This document shows, piece by piece, positions 36,035 through 47,021 of a DNA stretch of 64,000 nt (position 1 is its first letter; each line of letters starts with the position of its first letter). This stretch comes from Melitaea cinxia (lineage: Eukaryota; Arthropoda; Insecta; Lepidoptera; Nymphalidae). The translations under genes and the position numbers were made by a program. The stretch lies in the NCBI RefSeq assembly GCF_905220565.1, contig NC_059409.1, forward strand, positions 3,293,501-3,357,500. Direction: 5' to 3'. The notes under the pieces were generated by a model. That model ran no database searches. It saw only the letters and a list, made by a program, of their open reading frames with translations, and was not told the DNA's origin.

Positions 36035-36350
36035 CCATTTCCTAAATCACCGACAGTTTGCCGGTTCGAGTCCCACTCGGGATGGATATTTCGATTTATA
36101 GTAATATTTCTTTACAGTTTGAATGTCTGTAGTTATGGATCTCCCCACCGTGACCCGGAGAGCACATTAAGCCGTCGGTCCCAGTTTTTATCATAAATAC
36201 CTGATAGCGATCGATACTCATAGTACGTAACATATCTGCCAACGCCAACCCGCAGTGGAGCAGTGTGATGGATTAAAAAGCCCTGATCCTTCTCCTACAT
36301 GGAGAAAGAGTACTATACCCAGCAGTGGGATATTACAGGCTGAATGCAAT
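36035..36350 (+). repeat. tRNA-derived SINE
   Basis: tRNA-like B box 'gccggttcgagtcccactcg', body 'gagcacattaagccgtcggt', 'ctgatagcgatcgatactc', and terminal 'cccagcagtgggatattaca'. Lies upstream of the receptor gene. Confidence 0.75.
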
Positions 36351-39129
36351 GCCTCCGTTGTACTTATATTGCTACTTGCCGCGAGTTTCGTCAGCGTTAT
36401 AATAAATAAATTTTAAAGAAGTTTTACTTAAAAAAAATTGCATACACGTCTCCAGTAGGCTAACTTTTCTTTTAATTTAAATATACAACATCAACGGGCT
36501 CTCGATTTCCCGTGCCTTTTAAGAAAACATTATGACTATATGTTTATTTTACAGGCGACTTATTATGTAACTGATTGCAGATCGGAAGTCATAAGAAACT
36601 TTTAATACTAACGTAACATCTCTGCACTGGAATGCTTTGGTTTGACTGGTCCCCTAATCAGATGGTCACCTTAAATATAAGTACTCGCAGAGAATTGTAC
36701 GTTTATTAGGAAACTTATGCATCCTCAAATCCGTATAAAATATTTAATTAAGCAAGAGAGATTTTACTGAATCTTTCGTAAAAAGAAAAATAATGCAATT
36801 CTTGGAAACTATGTCACCAGTTAGCAGAGCTTGTTACTACTACGTTATACATTTATTGCAAATATACTACTATATACCTAAGTCAATGTAAGTATCAGGA
36901 TCGATTAATAATGCAAATTTATATCATATGTCATTGTGCTAATAGACTATCGTGCTTATTTCAATAAACCATTAAGATAAAATTAATAAACGCCTAAGAT
37001 AATATACAATGTCTAATAAAATATAGGGCCGATATTAAATGAGTTTAGAAATGAAAATTATTAAATTCGTTAACAATTACATAAATAATGAAAATTAAAA
37101 AACAATCTTTCTGTGTCGAGTTCTAAAGGAAAAAAAAAACCTGACTTGTCAGTTGTTCTTTTTTCTATTAACATAATTTTTATATATTTTTTTTCACCTT
37201 TAGGTAATACAGAATAAAGACATACGAATACACGAATAAACATTATAATGGGCACTTAGAGTAATAGGTAGAAAAGAGAAAGCTAAACACTTCATAATCT
37301 TATAAGCTACGAATGTTTCCAAAACCAAAGTGCATTTACACATATTGTATGCACAAATCCACAAATAAGCCCATGCATTATTACTAGTTAATACCTATAC
37401 TTCTTTATTATACCGTATTCGTTGTTATACAATTACTACATTTTGAAATTAAGCACCCGATTTATCTAATTAATAAAATATATCAATACAATATAGGTAT
37501 GTGACTTACAAAAACCAATACAAAATTAACATCAGACGACAGATAGACTAAATATTTCTCAGTTAACCACTAACCGTCGCACACTTATATAGGTATATAT
37601 TATCGTTTACATAATGACACTACAAGGAAAATGCGATTTTTACAATTATCGGCGTATTGCTGCGGCCGACCAAAGTAAGGCAACAGTAACAACTGACCGT
37701 ACGAGTGCAAATTATTTAATTATGCCCATGAAGATTCGATAGACTCTTAATTTAGGTGCTCGATCTCCAAAGGTCATTCTTATACATGGTGGTGTCTGTA
37801 GTCGTGTATTTAATATAATTACAACGTTCAAATTATTATAATTGCTACAAGATGTGACAACATGTAACTAAACCACTGATTAGTATTTATTGTGCAAATA
37901 ACATTTATAAAACAAGGAAATTAAGAATAGAAAGAAGGAAAAAGTGAAAATGGACCAATTCCGAATTCGCTTAATTTACCATGCCAGACCACAAGCTGTA
38001 AAATCTTAGTTAAAATCGAATCGATAGGTACCATTAACATTTCCCATTTGCAAAACCTTCACCTATTTCTTTATTTTTACCATTTCCTGATTTTTTTATA
38101 ATAAGCAGTCAATGTTGAAAATTTAATAAATAATAATTTTATCCTATGATACTTTTTTTTTAATTTTCCTTCAAAACTGATTGTTTTCTTGGTCTTATTA
38201 ATACTATTTTTCAAAAATAGTAGTGAACATATCAAAACTTTTATAACTTTCACAAAGACACTTAAAATATAATTATTAATTACTCCTGTATTTGCATTTG
38301 TCAAAGAATGAAAACAAATAATAAGGACGACTTTCCTTTTCTTTCGACTTTTCTTGAGTAAAATGAATAATACTTTTGAAATTGTAAGAAAATAATAAAA
38401 TTAACTATTTTAAAATATTAGAACAAGTCACTTTTGCTTTGAATTTTATATTTACAAATAGAACATAAACTAACATTACATTAGTAGATCACTCACGAGA
38501 CTTACAAAAATAAACTAATTACTCATTCTTGGATGGAAAAATACATATGCAGTATATATCCACAAGTATATTAGGTATTTATAAAATGAACAATTTCTTA
38601 TAAATATTATTATTATTATTTAACAATCAAAACGGTACAACTGAACTAAGAAAATAACATCAGGTAACTTTATCGCTAAAACAAGTAATAAACATCTTTT
38701 AAATTAATTATCTTTTTATTTATAAAAATGAATTTACACCATTATATGACTTATTCCATAGCTAAACAAAGAACACAATCCCGGTAAATACAAATTCCCT
38801 TATTTAACATTTAAGCTGATAAAGTTTTGAATTCACGATCCTTGGTTGTGTGAATTAAATCCATTATACAAACCACAAAAATGTGATACATCTAAACTAT
38901 TACTAATACGGCGCGCCATATTGTTTTTAGCAAATAACGTCATAACATGGATTTTGTTTATATCCTTACAAAATTAAATTAAACACATAATAGTTGACAC
39001 TATATCAAAGCTGTCAAAATCAATATTGTGTCAATAATCAATATTTATATTTTCCCTCTTAAAAAAAAAGTTTATACTGCAAATTAATTACGATTAGACT
39101 TTAACAGCGGGGGGTAGAATAGGGCATTA
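36351..39129. other. no recognised feature
   Basis: Nearly 2.8 kb of AT-rich sequence upstream of the receptor gene without a credible exon, RNA gene or repeat copy. It could hold regulatory DNA, but nothing specific is visible. Confidence 0.35.
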
Positions 39130-39301
39130 GGACCTGTTTCAGCTCAATTAATAAACAACAAGTTTTTGGTTTATATTTGCGAATAGGAATTTCTCACGAA
39201 TGCAATGATATTCGATGGTGAATAAGAAAACATAAAAAACTTTTGTCTGTTGGACATTATTTTACGTCAAATAGCGTTATTCACAACTATAAAACAGGTC
39301 C
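39130..39301. mobile_element. possible small MITE
   Basis: A 172-bp segment starts GGACCTGTTT and ends AAACAGGTCC, perfect 10-bp inverted repeats. The flanks TTA (left) and TTC (right) are close to, but not, a PIF/Harbinger-type duplication. No coding capacity. Confidence 0.4.
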
Positions 39302-40114
39302 TTCGAGTTTTTAAGTATCTCGTTCATTAAATCACCATGTGTTAGGGCTTCATACAAAAACAACATTGGTATGTGCTATATACACGCTTCCGTGCTAAAG
39401 ATTAGTCTTTAATATTTTTAATTAAATTCTGTCGAAGCCTTAGTCACTATTAAATTTCAACTTACCGGTTATCTAATAATTTTAATATCAATTACGACTA
39501 TCGTTATTAAAGTGTTAATAAAACCTTAAGTTTCATCACTTGTTACATTATTCTCCTTATTGCGTCCTCTTTTGAATTTCGTGGTATCGTCGAGTAGTAA
39601 TAACAGCCTGTATAAGGGGACCTGCGGGTCAAGTGGACTTAACAAGTAATATTGCATTTTGTGTCCCGCTTGAATGTACTACGTTTTAAATGCACACTTC
39701 GAAAAATACCTTTCGTTACTTATACTTGTATGAAGGCGACAAAAAATTGCTGTTTGAATACTGACTGTCTTGATAACTAAACACGCATAATTACAATACC
39801 TAACTGTAGCACTATATGTGTTAATAATACCCTTTAATCAGATTAATTACAATGTTTTAAACAATTTTGTAATCAAAAGGCATGAAAATAACAATAGGAC
39901 TTCTATATTACGTCACAATTGCCTAATTAAATATGTACTTTTAATTGTTTAAAGTACAAGGTTGTTTTTTATATGTTATTATATTGTTTTACTAATTTAG
40001 TCGTTTTTTTTGTAAAGATAACAGATACAACGGTTTTATTACATGAAATGGGGATAAAAAATATAGTAATTATAACAATGCGACAAGCTTAACGTAGCGG
40101 GTTCTGTACACGTG
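39302..40114. other. no recognised feature
   Basis: AT-rich; nothing recognisable. Confidence 0.35.
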
Positions 40115-40727
40115 ATCATAATTGTGTTTGCTTGCAAACGAAAAAAAACCGACTTCAATTACATCGACGAGCAATACAGCGTAGATCGACGAAAAAATAG
40201 TCAAGTAACTACGCGTTATCAAAGATTACTCAGAAAGCAGTTATCAGATCTCGATAAAATTTCAATGTGACCACATGATAAACATCAGCTTTCGATAAAA
40301 TTAAAATTTATCAAAATTGGTACACCTAGTAAAAAGTTATTGCGGATTTTCGAGAGTTTCCCTCGATTTCTCTGGGATCCCATCATCAGATCCTGGTTTC
40401 CTTATCATGATACCAAACTAGGAATATCTCCTTTCCATCAAAAAAAGAATTATCGAAATCGGTACATCCAGTAGAAAGTTATGCGGTATAATACAACGTA
40501 GGTCGACGAAAAAAGCGTCAAGTAAAAACGCATTATTAGATATAAATCGAAAAGTAATTGTTAGATCTCAAATAAATTTAAATGGGACCAATTGACATAC
40601 ACCACCTTTCGATTTAAAAAAAATTGCCAAAATCGGTCCACCCGGTCAAAAGTTCTGATGTAACATACATAAAAAAAAAATACAGTCGAATTGAGAACCT
40701 CCTCCTTTTTTGGAAGTCGGTTAAAAA
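40115..40727 (-). repeat. family B repeat, near full length
   Basis: Single complete reverse copy: tail 'gtttgcttgcaaacg' at about 40124-40140, head 'ttggaagtcggttaaaaac' at about 40710-40728, short T tract (A run at 40671-40680). Confidence 0.8.
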
Positions 40728-41120
40728 CTTATCAAGCTGTGCCCTTTAGCACTTTCCAGCTATTTTAAAGGACTAAAGGATCCTGGCAGCTGTAATAATA
40801 GACAGTTAGAGACTGTGTAGAAGCTGACCTGTCACCAAAAAACAAAAATAAATCGCTTCCTACTATTAAATAACTATAATTTTGACTTTATTTATTGCTA
40901 ATTAATTTTCTGTATAAAGTTAAAGCACAAATTTAACTATTGGTAAATCTTAAATTGTAATGATTGTAGTGCGTTAAAACTCTTTCAATTCTCAATTATA
41001 AATTATAAAACTATCTCAAATAATAAATGGGTTATTATTATAACTGTTTTTATCATTTTTACAAGGAAAAGGAAAATGGACATTGAAATCATTTATTGCG
41101 ATTAATATAATTTTTTTTTG

Positions 41121-41450
41121 ACGCCGCGTTGGCGCAACGGTCATAGCTATGGATTGTACCCGTTGTGCTGGCGGTTGCGGGTTCGATCCCCGCACATGAC
41201 AAACATTTGTATTGGCCATAAAGGTGTTTGTGCAGTCCTTGTGGGTCTCCCCACCGTGCCTCAGAGAGCACGTTAAGCCGTCGGTCCCGGTTGTTATCAT
41301 ATACACCTGATAGCGATCGTTACTCATAGTAGGGAATATATCCGCCAACCTGCATTGGAGCAGCGTGGTGGATTAAGCTCTGATCCTTCTCCTATATGGG
41401 GAAAGAGGCCTATGCCCAACAGTGGGATATTACAGGCTGAAGCGAATATA
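41121..41450 (+). repeat. tRNA-derived SINE
   Basis: Head 'gttggcgcaacggtcatagc', B box 'gcgggttcgatccccgcaca', body 'cgttaagccgtcggtcccgg' and end 'gggatattacaggctgaagc'. Close to full length. Confidence 0.8.
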
Positions 41451-41511
41451 ATTTTTAATAAAAGTAGTTACTCATGCCATTTTAATAATATATACTAGTA
41501 TACCTTTATTT

Positions 41512-41715
41512 GGAGACGCGTTAGCGTAGCCGTCCCAGCACTGGCTTTTGTGCTTGCGGTCGCGGGTTCGATCTCCGTACATGACAAACATTTATATAAG
41601 CTATACAAGAGTTTTGTCGTGGTCTTGGCGTTAATTCTTGTGTACTGCGAATATTTTCGGACCCCCAGCACATGATTGTGAAAATCCTACTGGATGATGT
41701 TGAGTGTGAAGAGTT
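41512..41715 (+). repeat. second tRNA-derived SINE, shorter subfamily
   Basis: Head 'gcgttagcgtagccgtccca', B box 'gcgggttcgatctccgtaca', then 'ttgtcgtggtcttggcgtta' and 'tcctactggatgatgttgag'. It is the subfamily found at 13320-13530 (minus). Confidence 0.7.
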
Positions 41716-41814
41716 TTTTTTTTTGCTACTGGGTAAAATGAGAAAATCCTAGATAACGAATGTAATGATATACACAACCCATAAAATAAATAAGTTAAAG
41801 TAGCAGTAGACTGG

Positions 41815-42015
41815 TCATATATGTCGCAAGACCGATGGCCGCTGGAGCAGGAGTGTCCTGGAGTGGAGACCGCGTGTTAGCTAACGCAGTGTGGGACGTT
41901 CTCCGGTCCGCTGTACCGATGACTTACGTGAGATCGAAGGCTGGGTTGGGGTTGCGTATAATCGAGATACAACGAACTTAAGGACGCCTATGTCCAGCAG
42001 TGGACTACGATAGGC
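41815..42015 (+). pseudogene. RTE-type LINE 3' fragment
   Basis: Encodes a decayed C-terminus related to the RTE piece at 60941-61255 (GRSPVRCTDDLREIEGW near the end, one stop inside) followed by the LINE tail 'tgtccagcagtggactacga'. 5'-truncated copy. Confidence 0.6.
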
Positions 42016-42514
42016 TGAAGCAAACGAAACAAACGATACAATATAAGAAAATTTGCAAATTAAAAGGGATAATGTACCTATTTTAACTTTTTACGTCGTG
42101 GTTTAAAGTCTGCAAATATGTACTGTATCTACTTAGTAAACGAATCAAAAACTCGTTAACTCGTATTTTTAAACAAAACGCCCAAAATTTAAATCAAAAA
42201 TCTATATGCTGAATAAGAGTCATTAAAAGATAAGTCAGTTAAAAGTTCAACTTTTAATTAAAAATAATAATAATAATTAAGAAACTTGTATGCTAGCCAA
42301 AAACATAATAAAAACGACATTGTCCTAGCAAATCTGTCAAGTGCCAACTGTACCTTCGAATACGCGATAGGTTTGCTTTCTGGTAAAATTATCTTTCCGG
42401 TTTTTGATGCTTAACAATTTTTGTTTTTTGCTTTGTTACCAAATACGAGAATAAATATTTTCATGCTAGACAGTAGCCTTTTGTCTTAATTCTACCGTTC
42501 TATTCTATTTTTCA

Positions 42515-42960
42515 TTTCATCGGTGAGGTGGTGCATGCTAACGCGACCCCATCTTGCCCCACTCAGGCGGAGGTCTGCTGGTGGTTTTTAGTACATAAGA
42601 GTCTGACACACCACTTCGGCGCAGGAGCGCCGGAGTGCGTCCCTGGGGATTTTCCCCAAGTAAAAAAAAGGCTGCCAACTTCCACTACACCTAGAGACGT
42701 TTGACGCATCCTGCGCTGGGTCATCACCTCATCGAACTTGAAGTAGAACTAAATCATATAAAGTGGAGCACTAAGATATCATACTGGGATTAACTGAAGT
42801 CCGAAGTGAGGGTTGTTCACTTGTTCTACTTCCGTGAAGGTATTGGTCTTTCCCTAGGAGCGTTGATTTTCTGGTCTACAAGACTCACTAGCAACGTACT
42901 TGGAACTTGCGGAGGCCTATCTCCAGCAGTGCAATAGGCTGAAATGGTGTAGTTTACCCA
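42515..42960 (+). repeat. unclassified repeat fragments
   Basis: GC-richer block with 'ggtgaggtggtgcatgctaa', 'gcaggagcgccggagtgcgt' and 'ccctggggattttcccc', which I recall as part of a common lepidopteran repeat. It is followed at about 42900-42945 by a LINE tail-like 'ggaggcctatctccagcag'. Confidence 0.45.
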
Positions 42961-43149
42961 TGGAAGAGCGGGAAATCCTAATACAGGTAAATCACCCACT
43001 TAAAAGGATTTACTAAAATCCGTTTTAGTTCATGTAAACATTTTCTAAATAAATATTTTTTTCTTTTTCTTTGTTGATATTTAAATCAAGACGACCGCGA
43101 CATTGACACACACGAGTTGTGTATTAAATTTATAACATAATCTGTATAA

Positions 43150-43312
43150 CATAAGCGTCATTGAAAAGTCGTCTTTTGGCGAGTAAATTTTTACGATGCG
43201 CGCGCACTATCCGTCACATAAAACTGACACCCTGAAGTTAGCTAGTCAACGAAGAAGTTAGCAACGTCAAGTTAGCTAGCCCATGAAGTATAACTTTTTA
43301 CGTGCGAACACA
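43150..43312 (-). repeat. family G repeat
   Basis: Reverse copy of the 32650-32840 unit: 'tacgatgcgcgcgcactatc', 'cgaagaagttagcaacg' and 'gaagtataactttttacgtg'. Confidence 0.6.
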
Positions 43313-44064
43313 CGCACAATTTTTTTATTACTATATTAATTAACAACATCCACGGGCTCTTAGTTTCCCATGCCATTTGTACTACATAAAATATTTGTTT
43401 TATTATCGGCGTACGTTTTTTTACAATCGTTTAACTTCAGACCAACAGTTCTAAAACAGTCTAGAGTTGTTAGGATGGTAGTATATTAAATAATATATAC
43501 ATATTTGTTTTTTTTATCGACATATATCGATATGCGTCTGGGTAAACACCTAAGCCTTACGAGGATCACAGCCAAATAACATTACTCAGAAGTAGTTTTG
43601 TGTTCGTTTGATGAATAACTCATAGAGATATACAGAGTTACTCCATCATAAGTCATAACATGAATAAAATAATGAATTAATATAGGGAGTAATTTGGACC
43701 AAAGTTTTAGAAGCCCTGGACTAAGGAAAAAAAACGACGAAAAAAAATGCAAAATAAGCAAATGTACGTAACACAAAATAAAATGTGTGTATATTTTAAA
43801 TACAATAATTACAAATAAATTAAAATCAAAATGAAAAAGGAAACTTGATTTTTTAATAAAATTTGTAAGAAAGTTCTTGCTTCAAACCCAGACGCATTGT
43901 CATTTCCAGTTTTAATACTTCTATGCTGATTAAGGTGAAAGTCAAACCAATATTTTTACACTACTTTAAAAATGTTTTTATTGCTTTTAATTTTTGAATC
44001 GTACAAAATATTGTTTATATTTTGATTTGTGTACATTTAACATGAAGAGTTTTATAAACTTACT
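43313..44064. other. no recognised feature
   Basis: AT-rich intergenic sequence. Confidence 0.35.
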
Positions 44065-44400
44065 AGATGTGCCTGCGACTTGGTCCGTGTGGAATTAAAA
44101 AAAAATGTTCAGTTCACAGAGTCACAAAATAAATAAATTTCTAAAATAAAAGTAGCTTAAGTTACTTCTTATTACATCTGCTATCTGCTAGTAAAATTCC
44201 CGTCAAAATTATTAGATTCAGAGTCAGATTAGCCGGAACAGACAGAGAGACAAACAGACAAAAATTTTAAAAATGTTATTTTAGTATATCTAGGTACCGT
44301 GTATACATCCATATGCATTTAGTAAAAAGTTGTTATTTTAATATTACAAACAGACACCCCTATTTTATTTATTTTTATAGAGGTATAGATATAAATATGT
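44065..44400 (+). repeat. family E repeat
   Basis: 'gtgcctgcgacttggtccgt' followed by 'taagttacttcttattacat' and 'acagacagagagacaaacag' matches 56725-57060 in order. Confidence 0.6.
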
Positions 44401-44479
44401 AAGACATACCTCACCCCTGTTCCTCCCTTCTGTCAAAAAAGAGACCAAAAATTTATTTTTGCGCAGGTATGTTCCAGGT

Positions 44480-44706
44480 AATTTCCATCAATTTCTCTGG
44501 GATCCCATCATCAGATCCTGGTTTCCTTATCATGGTACTAAACTTGGTATATCTTCTTTTCAACAAAAAAAAAAATATCAAAATCGGTACATCCAGTAGA
44601 AAGTTATGTGGTGTGTAATACAACGTAGGTCGACGAAAAATACCATACATAAAAAAAAGTACAGTCGAATTGAGAACCTCCTCCTTTTTTGGAAGTCGGT
44701 TAAAAA
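44480..44706 (-). repeat. family B repeat, internally deleted
   Basis: Keeps 'gatcccatcatcagatcctg', 'gtacatccagtagaaagtta' and the head 'ggaagtcggttaaaa' but lacks about half the body and the tail. Confidence 0.7.
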
Positions 44707-45376
44707 GTCTCAAAACATTTTGTGACCTGTTTGACAAAGACTACTACGTTCCACATAAGGCCCGCAACGCTATCGACCATGACCGCTGAAATTACTACAT
44801 TCATGCTACTAACGTAAAAACGCCGCAAGCGTTGTAGGCGAATTTTATTTTGTCGTTACGTTTTTGCAGAATCAAAGAAGAGATAACATTCACAATTCGA
44901 CATTGACAGTTGTTTTTTTAAATTTCCGCAACGTTTTGTTGAAAGTCAACTTGGACCCACCTATATTTTGTGGATAATATCGCACCTTTAAAGTGAAACC
45001 GTTACTAAACGAAAATTTTCATGAATTGAGTTATCAATGCCATCTAACTAAAATAGACTTAAACTACAAGATAAGCTTGTCTTTTCTTAAAAATGTCGTA
45101 TTTTACGTCATCTAGCGGTAAATTAAAGCGTTATTAAACCGAGCTATGATCGGCTCACTAAATACAATATTGTGTCTTTACCAGTAAGAACACGATCGTA
45201 GACGAGTGACGACGAAATTTTAAAACAACAGTGCTATTATTTGTATAAACACGGCTGCAAGTCACAAAAAAGGTAAGTTGTGGATTTTTTTAAAATAGGT
45301 ATAGTGTTTTTATTTGTTTAGACACAGTTTTCGTGTTATAAAATTACGCAATTCATAATTCAATTTCATTGATAAA

Positions 45377-46313
45377 ATGTTACAGTTTGTAAAATCACAG
45401 TTTACCTTTATTTTTAAGCAATTCATCCAATACTCGATCCGATACTCGAGAAGAAAAAAAGAAAATCTTATTGTACAAGGTCCTAGCAGTAGAACAAGAT
45501 CCCATTCAACTAGCTCAGAATCATCTTCGAGTTCATCATCAATAAGTTCAAGTTCATCATCTTCATCTAGTTCATCTGAATCGGGTAAGGACTTTTCCCC
45601 TGATGAAGCAGATTGCGATCCTGATTACGTACCGGCAACCCCACCTAGGCATATATCATTTAGCCCAACACCTCAAAGTAGTATTTCTATGCAACTGTTA
45701 GTTGAAAAAAATGATAATTTGGGTTCTCCAAAAGATAACAGAACTCCGAAAAAACGAAGTCGCAAAGGGTTTAAAAAACTATCAGTGATGCAAGATGCTA
45801 AAAAACTTCGTAATAGTGGTCAGCAATATACTTCAGTTTCCAAGTATAAAAAATTCATGCCAAAGAAGCAGATAGGACCACCATGTAGGGAACAATGTAG
45901 ATTAAAGTGCAGCGAAATAATCAAACAGGAAGACCGAGAAATAATTTTTGACAATTTTTGGAAAATGGGAGACCTATCTAGATAAAGAAATTATATTGCA
46001 AAATGTATTGAGGTTATTAAACCCAGATATCAGTATAAAGTTCATTACAGTAATAGAGGACCTAAACATTCATTTTCATTCCAGATCAATAATTGTAAGC
46101 GCCGTTTATGTAAAACTTTCTTTAAAAACACATTGGCTATTAGTAATCGACCTATCGCAACTGTTATATCAGAAAAAAAACCAATCGGGAACGGTTGACG
46201 AAGAACTAAGGGGTAAACATGGGAAACACAACAAAGTCAGCTTAGATATCATTAAAAGCATAAAAAAGCACATAGACTCAATCCCAAGGATATATCCCAA
46301 GGATATATACTGA
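45377..46313 (+). pseudogene. decayed Cys-motif protein gene of a transposon-associated insect family
   Basis: A possible non-coding first exon ends at about 45271 ('aaaaaag' before gtaagt), with a possible acceptor near 45384. The frame has a Ser-only tract (about residues 44-67), basic 'KKRSRKGFKKL' and the Cys cluster 'PPCREQCRLKCSE' followed by 'IFDNFWKMGDLSR'. At 45983 an in-frame TAA interrupts the expected continuation 'RNYIAKCIEVIK'. A second break near 46190 shifts to the frame with 'EELRGKHGKHNKV' and 'IKKHIDSIP'. I recall this block order from a family of uncharacterised insect and cnidarian proteins that spread with repeats; their usual long C-terminal domain is absent here. Function unknown. 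Confidence 0.6.
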
Positions 46314-46455
46314 TTGATATTATTATTCCAAGTGATTGTCAGGATCTCTCTTTATTTTGTAATAAAACATTATTAATTAAATGTTAGTTTTTATTTAAAT
46401 TGATTTAGTAATATTATAACACCGCATTAATGCCAACAGCTTGTACAAATCATCC

Positions 46456-46532
46456 ATCCCGAGCGGGAATCGAACCCGCACACCATCGGTGTTTTAGGCG
46501 ACTACACGCATCACTACACCAGAGTGGTTGCT
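46456..46532 (-). repeat. SINE tRNA-like head
   Basis: Minus-strand SINE head with B box 'gcgggttcgattcccgctcg' and A-box-like 'ccactctggtgtagtgatgc' (read on the minus strand). The remainder of the SINE is missing. Confidence 0.6.
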
Positions 46533-47021
46533 ATATAATATTATACCATAATGAACAAATAAAATTAATTGTAAAGTGTTACTATAATAATATGAATAAA
46601 ATAAATAATGCTGTAAATAAATAAAAAATACTTTTTTAAATCACATGTCATAATATAAACAGAGATCTATCATAGGATCTCATTAAATATCTTAAAGAAT
46701 CCCGAACTCAGACTCTATTGAGAAAAAACAGTGACTTTTTTCTAATATTCGCTCTCCTGTAAAATTTCATAATTTCGTTTAGTAACGGTTTCACTTTAAA
46801 GGTGCGATATGGTCGCGAACAGTGACGTCATCTATAACGTCGAGCGATCACTCGCGACGACCACGGGCCTTAGGTGGAACGATAGAATGGACTTTGCGGG
46901 CGTTGTGCTAAGTGGAACGTGGCCATTGTCAAAGTCATACGAGAAACGTCAAATAACAGAATCGTATGATTATTGTTTACTAAATATTGCAAAATAAACA
47001 ATATTTAATTATAAATTGAAT

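Larger units (their letters stand above)
44977..46810. mobile_element. inverted-repeat-bounded element with a decayed gene
   Basis: A perfect 38-bp inverted repeat (44977-45014 and 46773-46810; begins ATATCGCACCTTTAAAGTG) encloses one decayed gene. Further out, 'cgttccacataaggcccgc' at about 44752 and inverse motifs 'ggccttaggtggaacg' (46866) and 'taagtggaacg' (46910) suggest the true ends lie beyond the 38-bp arms. No target-site duplication could be fixed. An unclassified DNA transposon is likely, though the class is not determined. Confidence 0.6.

Noticed and set aside
43582..43776. Small frames in 36.4-44 kb (e.g. 37070-37255, 38077-38304, 43582-43776)
   Set aside because: Short, AT-driven composition, no domains and no splice partners.
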